This document shows positions 24,717 through 31,830 of a stretch of DNA of 34,585 nucleotides, in pieces (the stretch's first letter is position 1; each line of letters starts with the position of its first letter). Below the pieces are notes generated by a model. The model had not been told where the DNA came from and ran no database searches. It worked only from the letters and a program-made list of their open reading frames with translations. This DNA comes from Candidatus Bathyarchaeota archaeon. Its GTDB lineage: Archaea; Thermoproteota; Bathyarchaeia; Bathyarchaeales; Bathycorpusculaceae. A program made the translations under genes and the position numbers. The stretch is taken from the NCBI GenBank assembly GCA_017883615.1, contig JADGNF010000068.1, positions 1 to 34,585 of the forward strand, in the 5' to 3' direction.

Positions 24717-24989
24717 ATGGAGTTGGAGGAAGTCTTTTCATCGAAACCCCGTATGAAGATTCTTAAGCTGGTTTCGAAACTGGGTGAGTTAAATGTATCC
24801 GAGTTTGCCAGGCGTCTAGGCTTGAATTTCACGACGACAAGCAGACATCTGCAGGTTTTGGAAGGCGAGGGCATTTTGCAGCAAAGAACATATGGGCGAA
24901 TTCGCATGTACAGGTTCAACCAAGCCTCCCCTAAAGCGAAAGTCGTCCAGGAACTCATTGAAGTTTGGGAAGAAGCAAGCAAAAAGTAA
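24717..24989 (+). CDS. Winged-helix (ArsR-like) regulator
   Basis: A 90-aa DNA-binding protein: SSKPRMKILKLVSKLGELNV, SEFARRLGLNFTTTSRHLQV (recognition helix) and a wing GILQQRTYGRIRMYRFN. No Cys metal site, so not a metal sensor of the classical type. AGGTGA at 24706-24711 overlaps the stop of the cdc6-like gene and lies five bases before ATG 24717, indicating coupled translation. It stands between that gene and moaC, so it may control one of them; this is inference. Confidence 0.85.
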   Translation: MELEEVFSSKPRMKILKLVSKLGELNVSEFARRLGLNFTTTSRHLQVLEGEGILQQRTYGRIRMYRFNQASPKAKVVQELIEVWEEASKK

Positions 24990-25016
24990 TCAACTTACTT
25001 GAAGGAGAACAAAATC

Positions 25017-25454
25017 GTGACCATGGTTGATGTGTCCGCTAAACCCGAGGTATTCCGGGAAGCTACGGCTACGGGAACAATCAAACTTAAGCCTGAAACC
25101 ATAACCCTAATCAATGAAGGCAAAATTGCCAAAGGAGACCCGTTATATACGGCGAAGATTGCTGGTATTTTGGCGGCGAAGAAATGCAGCGAATTGGTTC
25201 CGCTTTGCCATCCGTTGCCGCTGACCAAAGTGGAGGTCAAAGCAAAGGTCAGTAACGATACCTCGGTTGAGGTTTCTGCACTAGTTAAGACGAAAGCCCA
25301 GACAGGCGTCGAGATGGAAGCGCTAACCGCGGTCTCTGTTGGCTTGTTAACGGTTTGGGATATGACCAAGCAGTACGAGAAAGACTCCAACGGCCAGTAC
25401 CCAAGCACAGCCATCGAAAACATTCATGTCGTCAAGAAAATCAAGCAGGTGTAA
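25017..25454 (+). CDS. moaC: Cyclic pyranopterin monophosphate synthase MoaC
   Basis: A 145-aa MoaC, which with MoaA converts GTP to cyclic pyranopterin monophosphate for molybdenum/tungsten cofactor. Family marks: MVDVSAKPEVFREATATG, AGILAAKKCSELVPLCHPLP, KTKAQTGVEMEALTAVSVG and LTVWDMTK. GTG at 25017 has AAGGAG about ten bases upstream; ATG at 25023 is an alternative, and TTG at 24999 would lie upstream of the ribosome site. It starts the moaC-moaB-moaA run. Confidence 0.95.
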   Translation: MTMVDVSAKPEVFREATATGTIKLKPETITLINEGKIAKGDPLYTAKIAGILAAKKCSELVPLCHPLPLTKVEVKAKVSNDTSVEVSALVKTKAQTGVEMEALTAVSVGLLTVWDMTKQYEKDSNGQYPSTAIENIHVVKKIKQV

Positions 25455-25457
25455 GCG

Positions 25458-25988
25458 TTGAGCGAAAGCACAAAAACCCACAAAGCCCATGCCCCCCGAA
25501 AAGTGAATTTTGCGATCTTCATCTGCAGCACGAGTCGATACCAAGCCATGCAAAAAGGCGAAGAAACCACTGACGTTTCAGGCGACACCATCGAATCCCT
25601 ATTAAAAGAAGCAGGGCACACGGTGCTTTTCAGACGCGTAGTTTCCGACGACAAAAATATGATAGAGCACGCTGTCAAAAGCGTTCTAGATAACGCTGGG
25701 GTGGAGGCAGCCGTTTTCTGCGGTGGCACAGGCATAACCCACACAGACGTAACAATCGAGGCAGTTTCGCCATTTTTTGAGAAAACTCTACCCGGATTTG
25801 GCGAGTTTTTCCGTCGGTTAAGCTTTGACAAAAACGGGTCTGGAGCCTTGACGACGCGCGCCGTGGCGGGTGTAGCTTCGGGTAAGGCGCTGTTTTGTAT
25901 TCCAGGTTCCCCTGATGCTGCCCACGTAGCCGTCGAACAGCTTATATCTCCAGAAGCGGGTCATATCGTTAAGCATGCTCGGGAATGA
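25458..25988 (+). CDS. moaB: Molybdopterin adenylyltransferase MoaB
   Basis: A 176-aa MoaB/MogA-type protein that adenylylates molybdopterin before metal insertion. The binding motif GGTGITHTDVTIEAVSP is intact, with the typical KGEETTDVSGDTIESLL start and the later FCIPGSPDAAHVAVEQL. TTG start at 25458, three bases after moaC, with AGGTG upstream. Its stop overlaps moaA by four bases. Confidence 0.95.
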   Translation: MSESTKTHKAHAPRKVNFAIFICSTSRYQAMQKGEETTDVSGDTIESLLKEAGHTVLFRRVVSDDKNMIEHAVKSVLDNAGVEAAVFCGGTGITHTDVTIEAVSPFFEKTLPGFGEFFRRLSFDKNGSGALTTRAVAGVASGKALFCIPGSPDAAHVAVEQLISPEAGHIVKHARE

Positions 25989-26923
25989 CGATGGCTCTTA
26001 AGGATAATTGCGGCAGACCCCTTCTGAACTTGAGAATTTCGATCACCCAGCGATGCAACATACACTGCGCTTACTGCCACCGCGAAGGAGAAGTCCAACG
26101 CGCCAACTCTTCCGCAGAAAAGATGACTCTAGAAGAAATTGTACGCATATCCAAAGTCGCGGTTAGCTTGGGGATTTACCGAATTAAGCTCACTGGCGGG
26201 GAACCCTTGATGCGGCAAGACATCTGCGAGATAGTTAGATGTATTGCGGCGATTCCTGGGCTGCGCGACATTTCAATGACGACAAATGGCATCTTGTTGG
26301 ACACGTTAGCTAAACCGCTTTTCAAAGCAGGTTTGAAACGTGTAAACATCAGCTTGCCCACGTTAAACCTGGAAACCTACAACAAGTTGACTGGTGGCAA
26401 GCTTGAAAACGCTTTGGCAGGCATCAAAGCGGCTATCGAAGCAGGCTTTTCACCAGTTAAGCTGAATATGGTGGTTCTCAGAGGCGTGAATGTGGCTGAT
26501 GTGCCAGAGATGATTGAATTCGCTCGGGAACTGGGCGTCATTTTGCAGCTGATCGAGTTAGATCCTGTGAATGTGAGTAGAGAATACTTTGTTAAGCATC
26601 ATAGGCTGCTGGATGAACAGGAAGCTATTCTTAGGGATACCGCCGTAAAAATAGAAACGCGGCGGCTTATGCAAAATCGTCTTATCTATCATTTGCCCGA
26701 CGTGACGGTTGAGGTGGTGCATCCGACGGAGAACAGCGACTTCTGCATGCACTGCACCCGGATGCGGGTAACAAGTGATGGGAAACTCAAGCCATGCCTT
26801 ATGCGCAACGACAACCTCGTCGATATCCTCACCCCATTAAGGAACGGCGCGACGGACGAGGAGTTAAAGGAGCTGTTCACGAAAGCGAACCTGCTTAGAG
26901 AACCCTTCAATAAGTCCAAATGA
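25985..26923 (+). CDS. moaA: GTP 3',8-cyclase MoaA
   Basis: A 312-aa radical SAM enzyme that carries out the first step of molybdopterin synthesis on GTP. The SAM cluster is Cys24, Cys28, Cys31 (CNIHCAYC), followed by LTGGEPLM; the C-terminal second cluster is in FCMHCTRMRVTSDGKLKPCL. The C-terminal GG tail found in bacterial MoaA is missing (the protein ends in KSK). ATG at 25985 overlaps the moaB stop (ATGA), so expression is coupled. Confidence 0.95.
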   Translation: MTMALKDNCGRPLLNLRISITQRCNIHCAYCHREGEVQRANSSAEKMTLEEIVRISKVAVSLGIYRIKLTGGEPLMRQDICEIVRCIAAIPGLRDISMTTNGILLDTLAKPLFKAGLKRVNISLPTLNLETYNKLTGGKLENALAGIKAAIEAGFSPVKLNMVVLRGVNVADVPEMIEFARELGVILQLIELDPVNVSREYFVKHHRLLDEQEAILRDTAVKIETRRLMQNRLIYHLPDVTVEVVHPTENSDFCMHCTRMRVTSDGKLKPCLMRNDNLVDILTPLRNGATDEELKELFTKANLLREPFNKSK

Positions 26924-26952
26924 TTTTTTCCAGTAGTGTTGAAAACATAAGT

Positions 26953-27216
26953 CTAAAGTTCAGAACTAGTTTTTGGATCGTCCTTACGTTCCACCAAGTT
27001 TTCTTTTATAACTTTGTGCAGTTCCGCTTCGAATTCGGGTCCAAACGCAATCCCCAAATCCTCCTCATACCACACGCAAAGAAAACGCAAAACTGCATAA
27101 GCTTCCGCGCTGCCTTTGGTTTTTCGGCAAAGTAACTCGTTTAGTTTACTGCCCAGTCGGGCGAGCCTGTCAAAGTCAAGTTCGATTTCGCCTGGTGTAA
27201 GAGGTTTCTCGGTCAT
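26953..27216 (-). CDS. Small hypothetical protein
   Basis: An 87-aa protein, probably all-helical and cytoplasmic (PGEIELDFDRLARLGSKLNE, then YAVLRFLCVWYEEDLGIAF and a charged tail). I do not recognise a family. ATG at 27216 is well supported by AAGGGAAG just upstream; a longer reading to 27330 has no site. It faces the moaA end convergently with only 29 bases between stops. Confidence 0.6.
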   Translation of the reverse strand: MTEKPLTPGEIELDFDRLARLGSKLNELLCRKTKGSAEAYAVLRFLCVWYEEDLGIAFGPEFEAELHKVIKENLVERKDDPKTSSEL

Positions 27217-27459
27217 TGTCTTCCCTTCAGTTTTGAATACAGGTATCCTGTTAATTTGACTATTGCCGACAATGAGCCGTTGAAAAGATAAAACATTGAA
27301 AAGGGCGAGATTAACAGCAAATACACACAAGCTTTCTTAACGGCTTGACAGTTTTTGTTGTGTCAGGAAAGTTTTGTAGAAAGTCATCTCAAGGCATGCA
27401 AGAGCACAGTTTCATGTTTGCCTATGGTAAGAAACGGTTCATCGCGACAATTAGGCGTT

Positions 27460-27499
27460 GTTCTTTTGGCGGAACGTTTTGTTCCTTAGGGAGAGCTAA
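27460..27499 (+). promoter_or_regulatory. Shared 40-nt leader element, copy B
   Basis: Ungapped match at 30 of 40 positions to 6909-6948. The central palindrome is perfect here: GGAAC-gtttt-GTTCC (27471-27485). The same end block AGAGCTAA closes the element at 27492-27499. It stands 24 bases before the surface-protein gene at 27524. Recurrence in front of two otherwise unrelated exported proteins suggests common control. Confidence 0.5.
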
Positions 27500-27523
27500 G
27501 AGTAACTTTGCATCATGCAATGA

Positions 27524-28217
27524 ATGGTGAGGAACGTGAAAAGAGCATTCATGGCAGCAATAATCACCCTTTCAATATTAGCATTAGGAGTGGCGGGTTA
27601 TGTAATTTTTCTTCAACAGAACAATCCGCCTACACCTTTCGCAACTCCTACCCCCACGACTATCAACACTCCCACGATAACTCCAACACCTGCACCTTCA
27701 CAGACATCTAACCCAACATCCAAACCAACCATAACACCCAGCCCAACGCCCACCATAAATCCGAATCCAGGGTGGATTCCACTCTCATCTCCTTTTCAAA
27801 TTCCTTCCCCCAAAACCATCACCAACACCAACTCCTGGCCCAATGGTTGGCCCTTATCCGGGAGGACAATCAAGCTTTGCGTCGGATAATCTTACTGTAA
27901 CAATGAAACAGATAGGTATTGATTTACAAGGTGGCAAGTTTAAAATCACAATCACATACTCATTAGCAAATTGGAACTCTAAAACCGCCATCCCAGCTGG
28001 AACATTTGCACTTGTCTCTTTAGACGGGAGAAATGTTTTTCCCCAAACTGAGACGTCAAGGATGATTTTTCCAGGAGAGGGAACGGGAATAACTTACATT
28101 TTTGAGGGGGTAAGAGGGAGCGGTTATGTGTACTTGGTGTATTACCCTCATGACTCTGGATTGCCAGAAACTCCCAAGTTAATTTGGGTCATCGCCCCTA
28201 TGCATATAATAATATGA
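27524..28217 (+). pseudogene. Frameshifted surface protein gene
   Basis: Two overlapping frames form one protein. The first (27524-27889) has a membrane anchor or signal (AFMAAIITLSILALGVAGYV) and a Thr/Pro-rich linker of about 50 residues, ending in SWPNGWP. The second (to 28217) continues YPGGQSSFASDNLTVTMKQI and a beta-rich domain (ITITYSLANWN ... GTFALVSLDGRNVFP ... FEGVRGSGYVYLVYY). Skipping one base at about 27854, in the run GGCCCTT, joins them into a protein of about 230 residues. It is either a true one-base insertion or a sequencing error in this GC run. Function unknown; an exposed domain on a glycosylated stalk is plausible. Confidence 0.6.
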
Positions 28218-28438
28218 GAGCCGTTATGTCAAATCCCCCTTTTCGCGTGCCATGCCGCAGTTTCTCAACTTAGATTGCCCTGATAGTTCTCCTGCTAACC
28301 GCAATGGCCGAACCAGTTGCCTTTGTGCTGTGGAAACCGAGAAAAACTAAGAGTTAGGTGGACCGAAAACGGTGATAAAAAAGAAAGTGAAAATCATTTT
28401 TCTGATTCCTATGCGTTATTGAATATTGGTTTACGGAT
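28218..28438 (+). other. Gap with a membrane-tail remnant
   Basis: No intact gene. The frame from 28274 to the TAG at 28355-28357 reads IALIVLLLTAMAEPVAFVLW followed by KPRKTKS, exactly the look of a C-terminal membrane anchor of archaeal surface proteins, but an in-frame TAG stands directly before it and no start exists. It may be the lost C-terminus of the frameshifted gene upstream or of another deleted gene. Confidence 0.4.
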
Positions 28439-28570
28439 GTTTGTTTGTTGCGGTTTTGGCTTTGGGCGGTGATTTGAGGGCGGGTCGGTGGGTTGCAAAG
28501 TGAGCGGTGTGGGCTGGGGTGTAGGGTTGCTAGGTTTGTGGGTGGTATGGGGTACGCTTTGTTGAGTGTG
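28439..28570. other. Strongly G+T-skewed tract
   Basis: In 28441-28560 I count 10 A and 11 C, so 99 of 120 bases are G or T on the plus strand. No frame reads as a protein. On the minus strand it is a C/A-rich, G-poor segment just downstream of galT, the type of unstructured RNA that may serve in 3'-end formation. No tandem unit is visible. Confidence 0.55.
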
Positions 28571-28619
28571 ATGACGTATCTTTCACTTTCACCGTTTTAG
28601 AAAACGCTGCCCTTCAATT

Positions 28620-29663
28620 TTATCTATATTTTGCGGCTTTTTTGAGTTCCGCTGCAGCTGTTTCGGGCGCAACGGTGTTGATGTAGACGCCGGTGCTCTT
28701 TTCGAATCCAGCCCAAATTGCCAAGTGTGGATAGATTTCCACATGCCAATGATAATAGTTCTCTGCTTCCTTGTCTATTGATAGGTGGATGCCGTAGTTG
28801 TAGGATGGATCATTCACAAGGTCTTTTAGAGCTTTTAGTGTGGTCTTTAGGGTTTGCACGAAGCCTTCTGTTTCCTCATTTGTGAGAGAGAGAATGTTAG
28901 AGGTGTGCCTCTTGGGCAAGATCCAAAACTCCATTGGGTTCACGCTGGCATAGGGAGCAAAAACCGCGAAGTGTGCGTTGTCTAGGATTGCTCGGGGGCT
29001 TTGGGATTCTTGTTTAATCAGGTCGCAGAAAATGCAGTTGCCATGCTGATTGTAATAGGTTTTGCTCGCCGCCAATTCTGCGGCTACTATTGTCGGAACA
29101 AAGGGTGTGGCAATTATTTGACTGTGCGCGTGCGACAGAGAAGCCCCTGCTTCTAAGCCGTAATTGCGGAAAATCTGGACATATTTAACATATGATTTCT
29201 GGGATAATTCGTTTAATCGGTCCTTGTAAGCGTTAACCACATACGTGAGTTGCGATAGGTCCGCGTCTGCGGGGTGGTCACTATGATTTGGGGATTCGAC
29301 GATGACCTCGTGGGCTCCGATTGCGTTGCCAAAACTCAGGTTGCTCATCACGTGATCAGCGTCAGCGGGATCTTTAGGCGGGGCGAACGCGGGATACAAA
29401 TTGGGGATAGTTCGCAGAACCCAATTTTTTCTTCGAAAATCACCCTCCTCTTCGGTTTTGCGAACGCTTCCCGCTTCAGAAGGTAAATAAACCAAAACTG
29501 CAGGTGGCGTCATATGCTCGTTACCTGCGCAAAGTGGGCACAGAGCTGGTTTGGCAGATTCCATTTTTGGCTTAGAAAAGTCTGTCGGTCTGCGGGCTCG
29601 TTCCGTGGCAATGACTACCCAACGGTCGAGAAGATAGTCCTTCCTGAGTTCATTGTAGGGCAT
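28620..29663 (-). CDS. galT: Galactose-1-phosphate uridylyltransferase-like
   Basis: A 347-aa HIT-superfamily nucleotidyltransferase of the GalT type, exchanging UDP-glucose and galactose-1-phosphate. The catalytic triad is His178-Ala-His180-Ser-Gln182 in SLSHAHSQIIATPF; zinc ligands are Cys42/Cys45 (CPLC) and probably His-type residues later; Cys210/Cys213 (CIFC) add another pair. The second half has the matching YYHWHVEIYPHL. Archaeal members may use other sugar phosphates, so the exact substrate is not certain. ATG start at 29663 with GGAGA eight bases upstream. Confidence 0.88.
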   Translation of the reverse strand: MPYNELRKDYLLDRWVVIATERARRPTDFSKPKMESAKPALCPLCAGNEHMTPPAVLVYLPSEAGSVRKTEEEGDFRRKNWVLRTIPNLYPAFAPPKDPADADHVMSNLSFGNAIGAHEVIVESPNHSDHPADADLSQLTYVVNAYKDRLNELSQKSYVKYVQIFRNYGLEAGASLSHAHSQIIATPFVPTIVAAELAASKTYYNQHGNCIFCDLIKQESQSPRAILDNAHFAVFAPYASVNPMEFWILPKRHTSNILSLTNEETEGFVQTLKTTLKALKDLVNDPSYNYGIHLSIDKEAENYYHWHVEIYPHLAIWAGFEKSTGVYINTVAPETAAAELKKAAKYR

Positions 29664-29756
29664 TTTCTGCGTTTCTCCAAATTAGAGAAGATGACGGGTA
29701 ATTTTAGCGTTTTCCATTGCGCAAATTATGAAATTAGGTTAGCGGCAGTCACAGGG

Positions 29757-30233
29757 TTAGTTTCTTATGCTGTTTCTATCTTTGAACCTTTGTCTATATG
29801 CTTCGTAGTCGGGTAGCATCCGGGTGTACTCTCTATTCATCAGCGGCGACGAAATCAGAAAATCTGCCGATGTCCGGTTGCAAGCGACGGGAATGTTCCA
29901 AACCGCAGCTACACGCAGAAGAGCCTTTATGTCTGGGTCATGGGGTAACGGCTCAAGTGGATCCCAAAAGAAGATGAGGAAATCGATGGCGCCTTCCGCT
30001 ATCCGCGAGCCGATTTGTTGATCTCCGCCCAAGGGTCCACTTTCGAAAATGGTTATTTCGCATCCTAATTCTTTTTCAAGAAGCTTGCCTGTTGTGCCAG
30101 TTGCAAACAATTCGTGGTTAAGTAATGTTCCTTTGTTGAATTTTACCCAGTCGAGAAGGTCAGTTTTCTTGTTGTCGTGAGCGATTAAGGCGATTTTCTT
30201 CCTCTGCCCAATGGTAACGCTTGGTTTTGGCAT
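29757..30233 (-). CDS. mgsA: Methylglyoxal synthase
   Basis: A 158-aa enzyme converting dihydroxyacetone phosphate to methylglyoxal and phosphate. Motifs: ALIAHDNKKTDLL, FATGTTG phosphate loop, GPLGGDQQIG with catalytic Asp71, and FFWDPLEPLPHDPDIKALLR with His98 and Asp101, then VWNIPVACNRTSADFLI. All active-site residues are kept. The enzyme is mainly bacterial; its presence suggests old transfer. ATG start at 30233. Confidence 0.95.
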   Translation of the reverse strand: MPKPSVTIGQRKKIALIAHDNKKTDLLDWVKFNKGTLLNHELFATGTTGKLLEKELGCEITIFESGPLGGDQQIGSRIAEGAIDFLIFFWDPLEPLPHDPDIKALLRVAAVWNIPVACNRTSADFLISSPLMNREYTRMLPDYEAYRQRFKDRNSIRN

Positions 30234-30330
30234 GATTGTTTTTCACTTGTTACTGCTTCACGGTGAACAAGCCTATAACGATTTCCGCCATAGACACCGC
30301 AAAAATCCAAGCTTTTCCGAAACTATGATT

Positions 30331-30374
30331 GCTTGATCGAGCTTGATTGATCCAGCCGATAGACTCTATATCGG
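30331..30374 (+). promoter_or_regulatory. Tandem repeat and palindrome at mpg promoter
   Basis: Two adjacent 10-bp units, GCTTGATCGA and GCTTGATTGA (30331-30350), differ at one base and lie one helical turn apart. They are followed by CCGATA-gactcta-TATCGG (30356-30374), a perfect inverted repeat that contains the TATA-like CTCTATATC. The layout fits a regulated promoter for the glycosylase gene starting at 30426, in the gap shared with mgsA. Confidence 0.4.
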
Positions 30375-30425
30375 AAAGATTGAGCTGGCAAACCTTAATT
30401 GCGGCAAAACAAGTAATCTCTGGAT

Positions 30426-31031
30426 ATGATCTTGAAACGCGAGTTTTACGAACGAAACCCGCTGGGCGTGGCTAAGGAACTGCTGGGAAAAACTTTGGTT
30501 CACGAAACCGCCCAGGGCACCACATCAGGAATGATTGTTGAGACCGAAGCATACATGGGACCAGAAGACAAAGCGTCCCACGCGTTTGGGAACCGGAGGA
30601 CTAAGCGGACCGAAACCCAGTTTGGTCCCAAAGGGCACGCTTACGTTTACCTCATCTACGGCATGTATTATTGCTTCAACGTCATTTCAGGGAAGATCCC
30701 TGCGAAACCTGAAGCAGTGTTCTTTCGTGCGCTTCAGCCTCTGGAAGGAATCGAACTCATGGCAAAGCGCAGACCCACCGCAAACTGCAAGTTGGAGCAT
30801 TTAGCGAATGGACCAAGCAAGCTTTGTATGGCGATGAACATAGCAAAGCTGCAAAACGGTGCCGACCTCACGAAACCACCATTTTACATTAGAGCCGATG
30901 GCGTAAAGGTCTCGGCCAACAACATTGTTCAAGCCCCAAGAATAGGCGTGGACTATGCTAACGAATGGAAACACAAACCATGGAGATTCTATATTAGTGA
31001 TAACCCATTTGTTTCTGTAAAAGCCAAGTAA
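30426..31031 (+). CDS. 3-methyladenine DNA glycosylase (AAG/Mpg family)
   Basis: A 201-aa monofunctional DNA glycosylase that removes alkylated purines. Marks: PLGVAKELLGKTLV, MIVETEAYMGPEDKASHAFG (Glu near 42 activates water), GHAYVYLIYGMYYCFNVI with the DNA-intercalating Tyr region, RALQPLEGIELM and NGPSKLCMAM. ATG start at 30426. The gene stands alone, divergent from mgsA. Confidence 0.93.
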   Translation: MILKREFYERNPLGVAKELLGKTLVHETAQGTTSGMIVETEAYMGPEDKASHAFGNRRTKRTETQFGPKGHAYVYLIYGMYYCFNVISGKIPAKPEAVFFRALQPLEGIELMAKRRPTANCKLEHLANGPSKLCMAMNIAKLQNGADLTKPPFYIRADGVKVSANNIVQAPRIGVDYANEWKHKPWRFYISDNPFVSVKAK

Positions 31032-31097
31032 TTTCTTTCGAGCGAGCGCACAGTTTAAAGCGTTGCAGTTCCAAAATTATTTGTGAGGTGAATGTAT

Positions 31098-31277
31098 ATG
31101 GGTTGGGGTAGCGCAGGAACTCCGCCGTGGGTAGACGAGAAAGCCATCGACGAAGAAAAGCATGAACATAAGGACTCAAAGCAGGAATCTATGCTAAAGG
31201 CACTGGAAAAAGAGAACGCGGAGCTTAAGAAAAGGATAAACGCTTTGGAAAAAGAATTGGAAAAACTGAAAAAGTAG
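31098..31277 (+). CDS. 59-aa coiled-coil microprotein
   Basis: A short protein: MGWGSAGTPPWVDEKAIDEE at the N-terminus and a heptad-patterned charged helix (MLKALEKENAELKKRINALE and on to LEKLKK) at the C-terminus. The first part looks like a short peptide motif, the second a parallel coiled coil. ATG at 31098 is chosen because GAGGTG at 31085-31090 has proper spacing; ATG at 31092 is too close. No family name known to me; an assembly or adaptor function is a guess. Confidence 0.65.
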   Translation: MGWGSAGTPPWVDEKAIDEEKHEHKDSKQESMLKALEKENAELKKRINALEKELEKLKK

Positions 31278-31278
31278 C

Positions 31279-31294
31279 TTATTTTTCTATTTTT
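31279..31294 (+). terminator. T-rich terminator after microprotein gene
   Basis: Two T-runs (five and four T) lie immediately after the TAG at 31275-31277, before the convergent acetyltransferase gene. This is a typical archaeal termination site. Confidence 0.5.
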
Positions 31295-31307
31295 GTAAAC
31301 GTTTTGA

Positions 31308-31787
31308 TTAAGCTAGTTTCTTGCTCATTACGAAGGCGTCTTCGCCGTCGCTATAGTAGCCTGAAATTGTCCGCATAACTTCTAGCCCCAGCTTCTTGTA
31401 GAGGTTCACGCCTGCCTCGTTGGTTACCCGTACTTCCAGGTAAATTTGTTTGGCTTTGTAGTTACACATTCCTTCCATGGCAGCGTTTATCAGCGCTCTG
31501 GCGACTCCTTTGCGTCTGGCTTGAGGCATGACTGCGATGGAGACGACATGTCCTTTTCTGATTAAGCCGCCTAAGCCAAAGTTGCTTAGGCCAACTTCGA
31601 TTCGGCTCATGATGTAGCCGATAAGTTCGTGGTCTTCCTCTGCTACGATGAACGCTTCAGGGAATCGTTCGTGCAAGTCCATGAAGAACATGTCAGTGTA
31701 GTTTTCGGGCAAGCAAACACGGTTAATATGCATCACGTCTTGGAGGTCATCGGGCTCGAACTTGCGCAGCTTGAAAGTTTCTTGCAT
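31308..31787 (-). CDS. RimI/Ard1-like N-terminal acetyltransferase
   Basis: A 159-aa GNAT enzyme that probably acetylates protein N-termini. The CoA-binding motif is QARRKGVAR (89-97), preceded by strand HVVSIAVMP and followed by YLEVRVTNEAGVNLYKKLGL. The N-terminal LRKFEPDDLQDVMHINRVCL and PENY are those of archaeal Ard1/NatA-type enzymes. ATG at 31787 has GAGG about seven bases upstream; TTG at 31808 would add seven residues. Confidence 0.88.
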   Translation of the reverse strand: MQETFKLRKFEPDDLQDVMHINRVCLPENYTDMFFMDLHERFPEAFIVAEEDHELIGYIMSRIEVGLSNFGLGGLIRKGHVVSIAVMPQARRKGVARALINAAMEGMCNYKAKQIYLEVRVTNEAGVNLYKKLGLEVMRTISGYYSDGEDAFVMSKKLA

Positions 31788-31830
31788 TCTTGGGTCCTCT
31801 TTAATCAATTTTCCAGAGTGAACTTAAAGT

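Noticed and set aside
27345-27530. A 61-aa plus-strand frame before the surface-protein gene
   Set aside because: It lies in the leader region over the shared element, has no family look and no ribosome site.
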